NCBI RefSeq assembly: GCF_030503675.1
Contig: NZ_CP129964.1
Span: forward strand, 2,604,001 to 2,668,000
Length of the DNA: 64,000 nt
Direction of reading: 5' to 3'
Source: Lutimonas zeaxanthinifaciens
Lineage (GTDB): Bacteria; Bacteroidota; Bacteroidia; Flavobacteriales; Flavobacteriaceae
Shown: in pieces, positions 33,882 through 44,878 of the stretch
Position numbering within the stretch: the stretch's first letter is position 1
Layout: each line of letters begins with the position of its first letter
The notes under the pieces: model-generated
What the model saw: the letters and a program-made list of their open reading frames with translations, nothing else
Databases searched by the model: none
What the model was told of the DNA's origin: nothing
Translations under genes and position numbers: made by a program

Positions 33882-35324
33882 ATGAAAATGGCAAGTGAAA
33901 ACATCATAGAGGAAAAAAAACAGGGACAGGCACTGGTTACTGAAAATAAAGCGGGTAATAAGAAGAAGCTTTTTATTGAAAGTTACGGGTGTCAGATGAA
34001 TTTGAATGACAGCGAGATCGTTGCCTCTATACTTGCCGAAGAAGGATTCAATACCACTCCTTTACTGGAGGAAGCTGATCTTGTCCTTGTGAATACCTGC
34101 TCGATCAGAGAAAAAGCGGAGCAAACGATACGTAAAAGGCTTCAAAAGTACAATCGGGTAAGACGAATTAATCCTGAAATGAAAATCGGGGTGCTCGGCT
34201 GTATGGCAGAAAGACTTAAAACCAAATTCTTAGAGGAAGAAAAAATGGTTGATCTCGTAGTCGGGCCTGATGCTTACAGAGACCTTCCGAATCTTGTAAA
34301 AGAGATCGAAAGCGGAAAAGATGCCATCAATGTCATTTTATCCAAGGAAGAAACTTACGGGGACGTAACACCTGTACGATTGAATTCCAACGGTGTGTCC
34401 GCTTTTATTTCAATTACAAGAGGTTGTGACAACATGTGTACTTTTTGTGTTGTACCATTTACCAGGGGGAGAGAAAGAAGCAGGGACCCAAAGAGTATTT
34501 TAAATGAAGCCCGCGATCTTTGGGATAAAGGATATAAAGAAATTACGCTATTGGGCCAGAATGTAGATTCCTACCTTTGGTACGGTGGAGGTTTGAAAAA
34601 AGACTTTAAAAAAGCCTCGGAAATCGCTCAGGCCACTGCTATTGATTTTGCAAAGCTTTTGGAAATGGTAGCCCTGGAAGTTCCAAAAATGAGAATCCGA
34701 TTTGCCACCTCGAATCCTCAGGACATGAGTGTAGATGTATTGCACAGTATGGCTAAATACGACAATATCTGTAAATACATTCATTTACCGGTCCAAACCG
34801 GAAGCACAAGGATGCTTGAAAGGATGAACAGGCAGCATACGCGAGAAGAATACATCGAGCTTATCGACAATATTAATCGTATCATTCCTGATTGTGCCAT
34901 TTCTCAGGATATGATTGCCGGTTTTTCGGGTGAAACTGAAGAGGACCATCAGGATACCCTTTCGTTGATGGAGTATGTCAAATACGATTTTGGGTTTATG
35001 TTTGCCTATTCTGAACGTCCCGGAACACCCGCGGCAAAAAAAATGGAAGATGATGTACCTTTGGAGGTGAAGAAAAGAAGATTATCTGAAATCATCAACC
35101 TTCAGCAAAAACATGGTCTTTATCGTATGGAACAGTTCGTTGGAAAGACTGTTGAAATATTAATTGAAGGTGATTCGAAAAAATCTTCAGCGCACTGGAT
35201 GGGTAGAAATACTCAAAACGCCGTTGCGGTATTTCCGAAAGGAGATGAAAAAATAGGAGACCTGGTGATGGTAAGAATCGATGACTGTACCTCTGCCACC
35301 TTGATCGGAACTAGGGTATCATAA
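33882..35324 (+). CDS. miaB: tRNA-2-methylthio-N6-dimethylallyladenosine synthase MiaB
   Basis: 480 residues from ATG 33882. The UPF0004 domain carries the auxiliary cluster cysteines Cys37 (ESYGCQMN), Cys73 (NTCSIRE) and Cys107 (LGCMAERL); the radical SAM motif CxxxCxxC is Cys182, Cys186 and Cys189 (GCDNMCTFC). A C-terminal TRAM domain follows (about 415-480). The enzyme adds a methylthio group to A37 of tRNAs reading U-starting codons. An in-frame TTG 30 bases upstream overlaps the promoter and is rejected; the ATG two codons later is also possible. First gene of the plus-strand block to groEL. Confidence 0.96.
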   Translation: MKMASENIIEEKKQGQALVTENKAGNKKKLFIESYGCQMNLNDSEIVASILAEEGFNTTPLLEEADLVLVNTCSIREKAEQTIRKRLQKYNRVRRINPEMKIGVLGCMAERLKTKFLEEEKMVDLVVGPDAYRDLPNLVKEIESGKDAINVILSKEETYGDVTPVRLNSNGVSAFISITRGCDNMCTFCVVPFTRGRERSRDPKSILNEARDLWDKGYKEITLLGQNVDSYLWYGGGLKKDFKKASEIAQATAIDFAKLLEMVALEVPKMRIRFATSNPQDMSVDVLHSMAKYDNICKYIHLPVQTGSTRMLERMNRQHTREEYIELIDNINRIIPDCAISQDMIAGFSGETEEDHQDTLSLMEYVKYDFGFMFAYSERPGTPAAKKMEDDVPLEVKKRRLSEIINLQQKHGLYRMEQFVGKTVEILIEGDSKKSSAHWMGRNTQNAVAVFPKGDEKIGDLVMVRIDDCTSATLIGTRVS

Positions 35325-35384
35325 GAAAGAACTGGCTTTCTCAAAGACGGACAGTCTGGAGTAAAAGCCTTTAAATAGATTGTT

Positions 35385-36623
35385 TTGGACTCATTACAAA
35401 GTATTAAACAACGATTTGGAATCATTGGTAACAACAACCAGTTAAACCTGGCTTTGCAAAAGGCCATGCGTGTTGCTCCAACTGACATTTCCGTTCTTGT
35501 AACAGGAGAAAGTGGTGTGGGTAAGGAAGTCATACCTAAAATTATTCACAACCTTTCCCATAGAAAGCACGCTAAATATATTGCCGTGAATTGCGGCGCC
35601 ATACCTGAAGGAACCATCGATAGTGAGTTGTTTGGCCATGAAAAGGGATCCTTTACCGGAGCTTCTCAGACCAGAAGCGGTTATTTTGAAGTAGCTGACG
35701 GAGGGACCATCTTTCTCGATGAAGTGGGTGAGCTTCCTTTAACCACACAAGTGAGATTGCTCAGGGTTCTTGAAAACGGTGAATTTCTAAAAGTCGGGTC
35801 TTCCAAAGTTCAAAAGACCGATGTAAGGATCGTTGCAGCTACGAATCTAAATATGTCTGAAGCCATTCAAAAAGGAAAATTCAGAGAAGATTTGTATTAT
35901 CGCCTCAGTACAGTTGAAATTTTTCTTCCTCCTTTGCGCAACAGACCCGATGATATCCATCTCTTGTTTAGAAAATTTGCTTCTGACTTTGCTCAGAAAT
36001 ACAATATGCCAACCATTCGGCTGGACGATGAAGCTATCGAAGCTTTGGTATCCAATCAGTGGAAAGGAAATATAAGGCAGCTCAGAAACCTGACAGAACA
36101 GATTTCGGTAATTGAACAAAACAGAAATATTACCGGGCCTATATTGCGATCTTACCTTCCGGATTACAATCAGAATCTGCCGGCACTGGTATCAGATCGT
36201 AAACAGGAAAGTGATTTTGCCAATGAAAGGGAAATACTGTACAAGATACTTTTCGATATGAGAAATGATATTACAGATCTCAAAAAACTGACCAAGGAAT
36301 TGCTTAGTGAAGATTCGGTTCAATCAGAAAAAAGTACTCAGGTCCTTATTGACAAAATTTACGGTAAAAGTCAGGTTGAGGAAGAGGCACCTACACTTGA
36401 GATTATTTCAAGTGAAAAGAGAGATCCCTTTGAGCCCAATCCGGAAGTTGTATCCTTTGATGATGCGGAAACAGTAGAAGAAACAGTATCCCTTCAGGAA
36501 AAGGAGGTCGAAATGATAAAACAGGCACTGGAAAGAAACAAAGGGAAGAGGAAGCTCGCTGCGAAAGAATTAGGGATTTCAGAGCGAACACTTTACAGAA
36601 AAATAAACCAATATAATTTGTGA
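35385..36623 (+). CDS. Sigma-54 interaction domain transcriptional activator, Fis-type, no sensor domain
   Basis: 412 residues. The AAA+ domain starts almost at the N-terminus: Walker A GESGVGKE (41-48), the sigma-54 contact loop as GSFTGA (88-93, canonical GAFTGA), Walker B GGTIFLDE (106-113). The C-terminal Fis-type HTH is at about 373-412 (RKLAAKELGISERTLYRKINQ). There is no receiver, GAF or PAS domain. The start is TTG (MDSLQSIKQRFGIIG), supported by the close resemblance of that opening to flavobacterial homologues and the lack of a better ATG. The same gene order, miaB-activator-lptE, is common in Flavobacteriia. Confidence 0.9.
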   Translation: MDSLQSIKQRFGIIGNNNQLNLALQKAMRVAPTDISVLVTGESGVGKEVIPKIIHNLSHRKHAKYIAVNCGAIPEGTIDSELFGHEKGSFTGASQTRSGYFEVADGGTIFLDEVGELPLTTQVRLLRVLENGEFLKVGSSKVQKTDVRIVAATNLNMSEAIQKGKFREDLYYRLSTVEIFLPPLRNRPDDIHLLFRKFASDFAQKYNMPTIRLDDEAIEALVSNQWKGNIRQLRNLTEQISVIEQNRNITGPILRSYLPDYNQNLPALVSDRKQESDFANEREILYKILFDMRNDITDLKKLTKELLSEDSVQSEKSTQVLIDKIYGKSQVEEEAPTLEIISSEKRDPFEPNPEVVSFDDAETVEETVSLQEKEVEMIKQALERNKGKRKLAAKELGISERTLYRKINQYNL

Positions 36624-36705
36624 TTTCAATGCTTTAATTGTTTATTTGTTAAACAGTCAGTATTTGAATTCCCAAGTCCGGTTTTTGAAATCAGTCAATC
36701 AGATT

Positions 36706-37209
36706 ATGAAAAAAATTCTTTCGGTTTTCACCTTTATCCTCTTATTCATTCCTGTGGGTTGCGGGACTTATTCTTTTACCGGTGGAAGTACAGGTGACGC
36801 AGAAACCATACAAATTGATTTTTTCCAAAATACAGCCGTTTTGGTTGAGCCTACCTTAAGTCAGCGATTTACGGTTGCATTGCAGGACCTGTTTTTAAGA
36901 CAGACTAATCTGAAACTGACCGATACGGGTGGCGATCTTCATTTTGAAGGAGAAATCACACAATACAGGATTATCCCAATTGCTGCAACCGCGGAACAGA
37001 CAGCTGCTCAAAACCGATTGACCATTGCGGTCAGAGTGAGATTCTATAATCGTTTAAACGAAGAGGATGACTTTGAACAGACCTTCTCCTTTTTCAGTGA
37101 CTATGATGGAAGTTTACAACTTACCGGAGGTGTTTTGGATAATGCCTATGATGAGATTTTTGAAAGAATAACCCAGGACATTTTCAATGCAGCTGTTGCT
37201 AAATGGTAA
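36706..37209 (+). CDS. LptE-like LPS-assembly lipoprotein
   Basis: 167 residues from ATG 36706. A lipoprotein signal ends at Cys19 (PVGCG), followed by TYSFTGGS, the usual opening of the bacteroidotal LptE family; the rest alternates strands and helices with a typical late VRVRFYNRL. LptE plugs the LptD barrel during LPS insertion in the outer membrane. An in-frame ATG 20 codons upstream (36646) would place a non-signal stretch before the lipobox and is rejected. The gene overlaps the next one by a few bases if that gene starts at 37203. Confidence 0.8.
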   Translation: MKKILSVFTFILLFIPVGCGTYSFTGGSTGDAETIQIDFFQNTAVLVEPTLSQRFTVALQDLFLRQTNLKLTDTGGDLHFEGEITQYRIIPIAATAEQTAAQNRLTIAVRVRFYNRLNEEDDFEQTFSFFSDYDGSLQLTGGVLDNAYDEIFERITQDIFNAAVAKW

Positions 37210-37214
37210 GTGGT

Positions 37215-38060
37215 ATGAACCTGATTGAATTTAATAAAATATTAGCTAATCCACAAGGAATCCGTAAAGATCAGATTGCAGGACTTCAGCAGATCATAAA
37301 TGAATATCCCTATTTCCAGGTTGCCCATTATCTCCATTTAAACGGGCTAAAAAAACGCCGAAGTTTTAAATACAATGATTTTCTCAAAAAAACAGCAGCA
37401 TATACGGCAGATCGGTCACTTCTTTTTGATAATATTACAAAGGACGACCTGGATATTCATGCTGCCCCTGCTGATCTGGAGGAATCTCTTGGTAGTGCAG
37501 ATACCGAATATGAACCTTCAGACAAATCTACTCCTGAAAGGACCAAAGCAGATCAAAAAGAACCTCAGAAGGATCAATCAGAAAAAAGTAAAAGTGAGGA
37601 ATCGATAACTGAAAAAGAAAAGAGCCCTGAGGAAACGCTGGGTGTTGGAAAACCGTTACAATTTAATAAGGATGAGTCTTATTCATTCCGTGAGTGGCTT
37701 CAGTTAAGTAATTTTGAACCCATTGACAGAAGCGATGAGAAACAGACCTTAAAAAACAGTCCTGATTCAATTCGGGAAAAGAATCTGAAAACCACTGATC
37801 AAAGGCAGCTGATCGATAAATTTATTGCAAGCAATCCTAAGATAAATCCTTCATTATCTGATAGTTATTCTGACATCTCTCTGGACAGTGCCCAGGAGAA
37901 CGAGAATCTGATGACTGAGACTCTTGCTCATGTTTATGTGGAGCAGAAAAAATATGAAAAAGCAATTACCGCTTTTACTATTTTAAGTTTGAAATATCCG
38001 GAAAAAAGTAGTTTCTTTGCATCCCAAATTGAAGCAGTCAAAAAATTACAAGAAAAATAG
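37215..38060 (+). CDS. Hypothetical protein with C-terminal TPR-like repeat
   Basis: 281 residues from ATG 37215 (an in-frame ATG at 37203 overlaps the lptE-like stop). N-terminal helices (MNLIEFNKILANPQ, YPYFQVAHYLHLNGLKKR) resemble a family found after lptE in flavobacteria. The middle (about 95-210) is a charged Glu/Lys/Ser/Asp-rich, probably disordered linker. The last 45 residues contain AHVYVEQKKYEKAITAFTILSLKYPEKSSFFASQI, a TPR-type motif. Function unknown. It is 8 bases before secG, so co-transcribed. Confidence 0.75.
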   Translation: MNLIEFNKILANPQGIRKDQIAGLQQIINEYPYFQVAHYLHLNGLKKRRSFKYNDFLKKTAAYTADRSLLFDNITKDDLDIHAAPADLEESLGSADTEYEPSDKSTPERTKADQKEPQKDQSEKSKSEESITEKEKSPEETLGVGKPLQFNKDESYSFREWLQLSNFEPIDRSDEKQTLKNSPDSIREKNLKTTDQRQLIDKFIASNPKINPSLSDSYSDISLDSAQENENLMTETLAHVYVEQKKYEKAITAFTILSLKYPEKSSFFASQIEAVKKLQEK

Positions 38061-38068
38061 CGTAGATT

Positions 38069-38407
38069 ATGTCGTACTTTTTATTTTTAATATTGATTAT
38101 TATCGTTTCCGTATTGCTGATTCTGGTGATCATGGTACAGAATCCTAAAGGAGGAGGCCTTTCTTCGTCATTCGGTGGCGGAGGCACTCAAAACCTGGGT
38201 GGAGTTCAAAATACAACAAATTTTCTGGACAAAAGTACCTGGGCTTTGGCCATAGCACTTTTCGTTTTGATCCTGTTATCAAATTTTGCTATTCCACGAA
38301 GTGATGTAGATCTTAGATCGGAAACTGAAGATATTATAAACAACCGAGAGGTTTTAGATACTCCTGAGACGTTAGACACTGACAAAGTAATTGACAGCAG
38401 TAACTAA
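38069..38407 (+). CDS. secG: Preprotein translocase subunit SecG
   Basis: 112 residues. Two membrane helices (about 2-22 and 57-77) flank the family motif MVQNPKGGGLSSSFGGG, with the conserved Gly-rich loop. SecG is the small accessory subunit of the SecYEG translocon. The C-terminus is a polar tail typical of Bacteroidota. It ends with a strong terminator, so the unit miaB to secG stops here and groES-groEL starts anew. Confidence 0.95.
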   Translation: MSYFLFLILIIIVSVLLILVIMVQNPKGGGLSSSFGGGGTQNLGGVQNTTNFLDKSTWALAIALFVLILLSNFAIPRSDVDLRSETEDIINNREVLDTPETLDTDKVIDSSN

Positions 38408-38430
38408 AAGTTTGTAAAAATTTGAGTAAA

Positions 38431-38465
38431 AATGCCAACGTAATGACACGTTGGCATTTTTTTTT
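38431..38465 (+). terminator. Rho-independent terminator after secG
   Basis: Perfect 11-base stem (38431-38441 with 38448-38458), 6-base loop, followed by a run of T. Separates secG from groES. Confidence 0.9.
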
Positions 38466-38543
38466 CCTATTTGTCAGTTTTTCAACAATGGCAATGTTTT
38501 TGCATCTCTTGTGGAAAATATTAATAACCTAAATTTTTATATA

Positions 38544-38822
38544 ATGAGTAAATTAACAATTAAGCCTCTAGCAGATAGAGTTCTCGTTGAGCCCTTGGCG
38601 GCAGAAACCAAAACAGCTTCAGGTATTTATATTCCTGATTCAGCCAAAGAAAAACCACAGCAAGGAAAAGTAGTTGCCGTGGGTAATGGAACAAAGGACG
38701 AACCGCTAACGGTTAAAATTGGTGACACTGTCTTATATGGTAAATTCGCCGGTACTGAATTGAAATTAGAAGGTACTGATTATCTTATTATGAGAGAAAG
38801 TGACATTTTCGCTATTCTATAA
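38544..38822 (+). CDS. groES: Co-chaperonin GroES
   Basis: 92 residues from ATG 38544 ([18 protein letters not shown]). It contains the mobile loop ([12 protein letters not shown]) and the later GKVVAVGNG and [18 protein letters not shown] longer in-frame opening beginning at 38451 lies inside the terminator and is rejected. GroES caps the GroEL cavity. Starts 36 bases before groEL. I see no CIRCE inverted repeat upstream. Confidence 0.97.
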   Translation: MSKLTIKPLADRVLVEPLAAETKTASGIYIPDSAKEKPQQGKVVAVGNGTKDEPLTVKIGDTVLYGKFAGTELKLEGTDYLIMRESDIFAIL

Positions 38823-38854
38823 TCCTATTTATAAACCAATAACTAAACATATAA

Positions 38855-40492
<1,638 letters not shown>

Positions 40493-40560
40493 GATGAAAT
40501 GAAACTTTGCACAATCTTTAGAAATATTTTTCAGAAGCGGTGCAAGGTGATAAGAATAAA

Positions 40561-40593
40561 AACATCTGTTCTTTAGGGAACAGGTGTTTTTTT
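40561..40593 (+). terminator. Rho-independent terminator of groES-groEL
   Basis: 11-pair stem (40561-40571 with 40578-40588, one G-T pair), 6-base loop and T-run. Confidence 0.85.
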
Positions 40594-40654
40594 ATTATTG
40601 GGAACATAAATATTGTGAAATTTTGTTACCCTTGCCTCTGTGCTTGAATTTATT

Positions 40655-40978
40655 CTAGGATCGATCCCTGGATCCGTCAAAAGACAATTGGCCCGTAAGC
40701 AGCTCAAAAAACATTTTGAAATCAGATATCAGGCTCCATAGCGGATACTTGAATGTGGCTGGTTTGTTCTTTTCAAAAAAATAATGTCCGACCCATGCAA
40801 AACCGTATCCCATGACGGGCACGAGTATCCAAAGAAGGGGTCTGTTTGAAAATACAGCTAAAAACACAAGTACAAAAACAAGCAGGGTTCCCACAAAGTG
40901 TAAAGTTCGGCAGGTCTTATTACTGTGTTCCGTTAAATAAAATTGATAAAATTCCTTATAACTTTTTATTCTGTCCAT
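40655..40978 (-). CDS. DUF962 / Mpo1-like family protein
   Basis: 107 residues. Opening KSYKEFYQFYLTEHSNKTCRTLHFVGT contains the H-x-x-N and H-F-x-G residues of the DUF962/Mpo1 family, followed by two hydrophobic segments and the second His block GYGFAWVGHYFFEKNKPATFKYP. The yeast member Mpo1 is an iron-dependent dioxygenase in 2-hydroxy fatty acid alpha-oxidation; bacterial members are not well characterised. Integral to the inner membrane. It starts 12 bases after the DUF2461 gene, suggesting co-transcription. Confidence 0.85.
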   Translation of the reverse strand: MDRIKSYKEFYQFYLTEHSNKTCRTLHFVGTLLVFVLVFLAVFSNRPLLWILVPVMGYGFAWVGHYFFEKNKPATFKYPLWSLISDFKMFFELLTGQLSFDGSRDRS

Positions 40979-40990
40979 AGTTTAAACGTG

Positions 40991-41656
40991 TCAGCAAATT
41001 GCTCTGATTAAAAATTCCTTCACAGGCCCGGATTTAGCATCCAGATCCAGAATTGTTTCGAGAAGATCGTCACCCAAGATTATTTCGGGAGGCAAATACT
41101 TATAATAATACCATTGCTTGTTCATGATCAACGGCTGAGCTATAGCCGCCTCCTGAAGTTCCTTTGGAATTCTTTTACTTTTTTCTCCGTGAATCTCCCC
41201 AAAATTATTCTTAAAGTTTTTATCTGATAAGAGGGACTGAAGTTCGCTGGCATGTTTTTTAAAAAAGGATCTGACTTTTAGCGTCTGCTTTGAGTCCGGC
41301 ATATAAATTCCTCCATAAAAAGCGAACCTTTCCGGCCCGAATTCCAGATAGATGCCCGGATAATTCTTATTCTTTCTTCCCTCCTTTGAAATGATGGCTG
41401 AATTTTGAAGTTTATAGGGGGTTTTATCTTTAGAAAACCTGATATCCCTGTTGATTCTGAATATGGCATCTTTAGCTGATATACCAATGGAGTCATCTCT
41501 TCTGGCCAGTTCTTCAATTAGTAATGTTATGAATGCTTTAAACGGGTCTCTGACCACGGTCTCATATCTTTTGCGGTTCGCATCGAACCATTCTTTATTG
41601 TTGTTAGCCGCCAGTTCTTTAAAAAAATTGAGATAATCTGAAGTAAAAAATGCCAT
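40991..41656 (-). CDS. DUF2461 family protein
   Basis: 221 residues from ATG 41656 (MAFFTSDYLNFFKELAANNNKEWFDANR), the standard DUF2461 opening; an upstream in-frame ATG (41719) would add 21 unrelated residues. The family motifs FRINRDIRFSKDKTPYK and YPGIYLEFGPE are present. Cytoplasmic, function unknown. Probably co-transcribed with the DUF962 gene. Confidence 0.87.
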   Translation of the reverse strand: MAFFTSDYLNFFKELAANNNKEWFDANRKRYETVVRDPFKAFITLLIEELARRDDSIGISAKDAIFRINRDIRFSKDKTPYKLQNSAIISKEGRKNKNYPGIYLEFGPERFAFYGGIYMPDSKQTLKVRSFFKKHASELQSLLSDKNFKNNFGEIHGEKSKRIPKELQEAAIAQPLIMNKQWYYYKYLPPEIILGDDLLETILDLDAKSGPVKEFLIRAIC

Positions 41657-41788
41657 AATTAAAGATTTCAGGCACTTAAAATACAAAAAAAAAGAACAGT
41701 CATTTCCTTTGAAGGTCACGACTTGTATACTATAAATGGTGTTTAGTTCGAGTAAAAGTATTTTTTTTTAAATTGAAAACTATTAGTA

Positions 41789-43690
41789 ATGCACTCTTTG
41801 ATTTTATTTTTTAACGACCCAATGATGAGAATTTTCACAATCATTTGCATAATGTTTTCCTTTTTAGTGACTCATGGCCAACAGGCATGTGCCATAAAAA
41901 ATATGAGTCCGGACAAAGAATTTCATTATGAGTCTAAATTTGGAAAACTTGATGTATCATGGTATGAGGAATGGATGGATCATACCGATGGAAAGAAAAT
42001 AATTCCAGATCCCCTGGAACTGCAGCCGAAATGGGAACATCCATACATGAAGAAAGGATATACCGCTGCCATGCATGAAGGCCCAAGGTCTTCGGATGTA
42101 TCAAACCGTCCCGGCCCGACGCTTAAAAACACCAGAGTCCAATATTTTCACGTCAAACAAAAAGGGGGTGACTTTTCCGGAATGTGCCCGACCTTTGCGT
42201 TTATAAATGACAGTACCATGGCTACCCTTTCCTTTGGAAGGGCCAATACAACATTATTACTTCTGGACATCAAAGATACCATTAAGGTACTTGACTATTT
42301 GCCCGTTCCCGGACGTGGAAGCTCGGCCTTTGAACTCGCTGGTAAAAAGGGACGAGGAAAGATTTTCAGCAATACGGCAGGTGGGGCATATTCTTATATA
42401 TCGAATAAAAACAGAATCTATATTCCTGGTGCCAACAATAATATTTTAAGAGTTACCGTCAAAAACCGTAAGCTCGTGAAAGAGGTCGAATCAATTAATT
42501 TAAAACCCCAGATAGAAGCAGGAAATCTGGTAGAACCTCATTTATCTCAAAAAGACAAATTAAACCAATTGACGGCCTTAATGCCCGATGTAAACGGAAA
42601 CATCTGGTTCACTTCCAGACAGGGAGTAGTGGGGTTAATTCACAGAAATGACAAAACAAAGGACGGATGCCCTAAAGTGTATTCAACCTTTATCGGTTAT
42701 TATCAATTGTCGGAGAAAATAAAAAAGCACTATCCCGAATCTTTGGACGAGGTGGAGAAATTGATGCCTTATATGCATAAAGACAGCATAAATCCTGAAG
42801 CCAGGGGGGAAATCAGAAGAGCCCTGAAAATAGATAAAGATACTCATGAAGAAATTCAGAATTCCTTTTCTGTAGGCAAAGACGGAGTCTATATCGTTTC
42901 TAATATCGCTTTGTACAAATTGAGGTTCAATGAAGAAAAGAAAGAAATCGAACTTGATCCAAAATGGGCTGAATCATATAAAAAAGGGGATCTGGTTTAC
43001 GACAATGACATGCTCAAAAAACCCGGACATCTTAATGCTGGAAGTGGAACCACCCCTACCCTGATGGATGATCGTTATGTAGGTATATGCGATAACGCTC
43101 CAGGAAAAATAAACTTACTCATTTTTAGACAGGATACCGGGGAACTCGTGAGTAAACTGCCTCTTTTTGGTGAGGATGGTAGTGCCGTGGAAAATTCAGC
43201 AGTGGCATATGACGATACTTATATTGTTGCGAACACCTATGGCTATACAGACCCTTTCAAGGTAAATGCTACACCAGGTGGAATCATGCGTTTTGATCTG
43301 AACAAGGACACCGGAAGGTTTGAAAAAGTTGAAGGCTGGCCTGCGAGCGGAGTTTATGATTGTAAGACCGCAACACCCAAGCTTTCAACAAGAACAGGTA
43401 TGCTCTATGTATACAATAGAGAAGATGAAAAAAATAAAAAGGAGCATCGAGACTGGCAGGTTACAGGTATTGATTTTAGAACAGGGTTACGTGTCTTAAA
43501 ATCAAAACTTTATTTTGAAAAAGGGACCTTTAAGGACAATATCAATCTGTTCATGAAAGCAGGTTCATTAGGTAACAAACACTATGATCGAAAGGTCTTC
43601 AATAATATTTGGGGAACATTTACTTTTGGCCCGCAAAATAGTTTTTACCTGGGGACCTACAGAGGATTTATCCGTGTTTCTTCAGATTAA
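41789..43690 (+). CDS. Large secreted protein, probably beta-propeller, function unknown
   Basis: 633 residues. A signal sequence is present (hydrophobic core at about 14-27, cleavage near THGQ at 31); ATGs at codons 12 and 13 are equally possible starts and give a more usual signal peptide. The mature part has repeated short strands with phrases like DVNGNIWFTSRQG, NKNRIYIPGAN, KDGVYIVSNIALYKL, DTYIVANTYG and TGMLYVYNRED that suggest propeller blades. I recognise no enzyme motif. The gene stands alone between the DUF2461 gene (divergent) and bioB (convergent). Confidence 0.65.
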   Translation: MHSLILFFNDPMMRIFTIICIMFSFLVTHGQQACAIKNMSPDKEFHYESKFGKLDVSWYEEWMDHTDGKKIIPDPLELQPKWEHPYMKKGYTAAMHEGPRSSDVSNRPGPTLKNTRVQYFHVKQKGGDFSGMCPTFAFINDSTMATLSFGRANTTLLLLDIKDTIKVLDYLPVPGRGSSAFELAGKKGRGKIFSNTAGGAYSYISNKNRIYIPGANNNILRVTVKNRKLVKEVESINLKPQIEAGNLVEPHLSQKDKLNQLTALMPDVNGNIWFTSRQGVVGLIHRNDKTKDGCPKVYSTFIGYYQLSEKIKKHYPESLDEVEKLMPYMHKDSINPEARGEIRRALKIDKDTHEEIQNSFSVGKDGVYIVSNIALYKLRFNEEKKEIELDPKWAESYKKGDLVYDNDMLKKPGHLNAGSGTTPTLMDDRYVGICDNAPGKINLLIFRQDTGELVSKLPLFGEDGSAVENSAVAYDDTYIVANTYGYTDPFKVNATPGGIMRFDLNKDTGRFEKVEGWPASGVYDCKTATPKLSTRTGMLYVYNREDEKNKKEHRDWQVTGIDFRTGLRVLKSKLYFEKGTFKDNINLFMKAGSLGNKHYDRKVFNNIWGTFTFGPQNSFYLGTYRGFIRVSSD

Positions 43691-43747
43691 CAGCCAGATT
43701 GACCTTTAAAATCAGCTGAACGCAAAAAGTTGCATGGGTTCAGGATT

Positions 43748-44836
43748 TTATTGTTCTTTAATGGCTTTGCGAATTTCCTTGGCTTTTTCCGTGGCCTTTA
43801 CATTTCGTTCTATCACATGTCCGGGCCTGCTCCATTTCTGTTCTTCTTTGCCCAGTAATGATTTTCTGATCTTAAATTTACCTGAATTATCTTTTTTCTT
43901 TTGGGTTGGTGTCAAACCCAGGGTTTCGAACATCTGTGCATCCTTATCCTCTCCGGGGTTCGGGGTTGTCAATAACTTTTCCCCTGCGAAAATAGATGAG
44001 GCTCCTGCCATAAAGCACAGCGCCTGACCTTCCGAACTCATTTCCGTTCTTCCGGCCGATAATCTTACGGTGGTCTTTGGCATTACAATTCGGGTGGTAG
44101 CGATCATTCGAACCACGTCATAAACAGGCACAACCTGCTGCTCTTCCAGTGGAGTACCTTCCACGGCCACTAAGGCATTGATTGGCACTGATTCCGGCTG
44201 TGGATCAAGTTTTGAAAGGCTTAACAACATGCCTGCCCTGTCCTCTATACTTTCTCCCATCCCAATAATTCCTCCCGAACAAACTTTTAAAGCACTTTTT
44301 CTGACATTATCAAGTGTTTGAAGCCGATCTTCATAACCCCTTGTCGAAATTACTTCTTTGTAATACTCTTCCGAGGTATCCAAATTGTGATTATAATAAT
44401 GCAATCCGGCTTCTGCCAAACGGGTAGCCTGATTTTCTGTTACCATACCCAGAGTACAACAAACCTCCATATTGAGGTCACTTATTCCGCTTACCATTTT
44501 CAAAACACTCTCAAAATCTTCCCCTTCTTTCACGTTACGCCAGGCCGCCCCCATACAAACCCGAGAAGATCCATTATCCTTGGCTCTTTTTGCAAGATTA
44601 ATTACAGTGTCATAAGGAAGAAGATCATTTTTCTCGATCTGTGTATGATAACGAGCCGCTTGCGGGCAATATCCACAATCTTCAGGACAACCACCTGTTT
44701 TGATCGAGATCAGGGTACTCACCTGAATCTTTGAAGGATCATGATTTTCTCTATGTACCGTAGCGGCATCATAGACCAATTGCATGAGTGGCCTGTTATA
44801 TATTTCTATGATCTCTTCTTTGGAATATGTCTTCAT
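43748..44836 (-). CDS. bioB: Biotin synthase
   Basis: 362 residues. The radical SAM cluster motif is Cys50, Cys54 and Cys57 (GGCPEDCGYC), and the second cluster region (SSRVCMGAAWR, CCTLG and the Arg in VRLSAGR) is intact. BioB inserts sulfur into dethiobiotin. The C-terminal tail (after about 325) is Lys/Arg-rich, common in Bacteroidota. Last gene of the bio operon, 42 bases after the ketosynthase gene. Confidence 0.97.
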   Translation of the reverse strand: MKTYSKEEIIEIYNRPLMQLVYDAATVHRENHDPSKIQVSTLISIKTGGCPEDCGYCPQAARYHTQIEKNDLLPYDTVINLAKRAKDNGSSRVCMGAAWRNVKEGEDFESVLKMVSGISDLNMEVCCTLGMVTENQATRLAEAGLHYYNHNLDTSEEYYKEVISTRGYEDRLQTLDNVRKSALKVCSGGIIGMGESIEDRAGMLLSLSKLDPQPESVPINALVAVEGTPLEEQQVVPVYDVVRMIATTRIVMPKTTVRLSAGRTEMSSEGQALCFMAGASSIFAGEKLLTTPNPGEDKDAQMFETLGLTPTQKKKDNSGKFKIRKSLLGKEEQKWSRPGHVIERNVKATEKAKEIRKAIKEQ

Positions 44837-44878
44837 GGTGGGATTTTTAAAAGTTCAAAAATAAGGAAACCTGATGTA

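Noticed and set aside
38466-38543. CIRCE/HrcA operator upstream of groES
   Set aside because: No TTAGCACTC/GAGTGCTAA inverted repeat is present; only an imperfect -7-like TGTTTTTG was seen.
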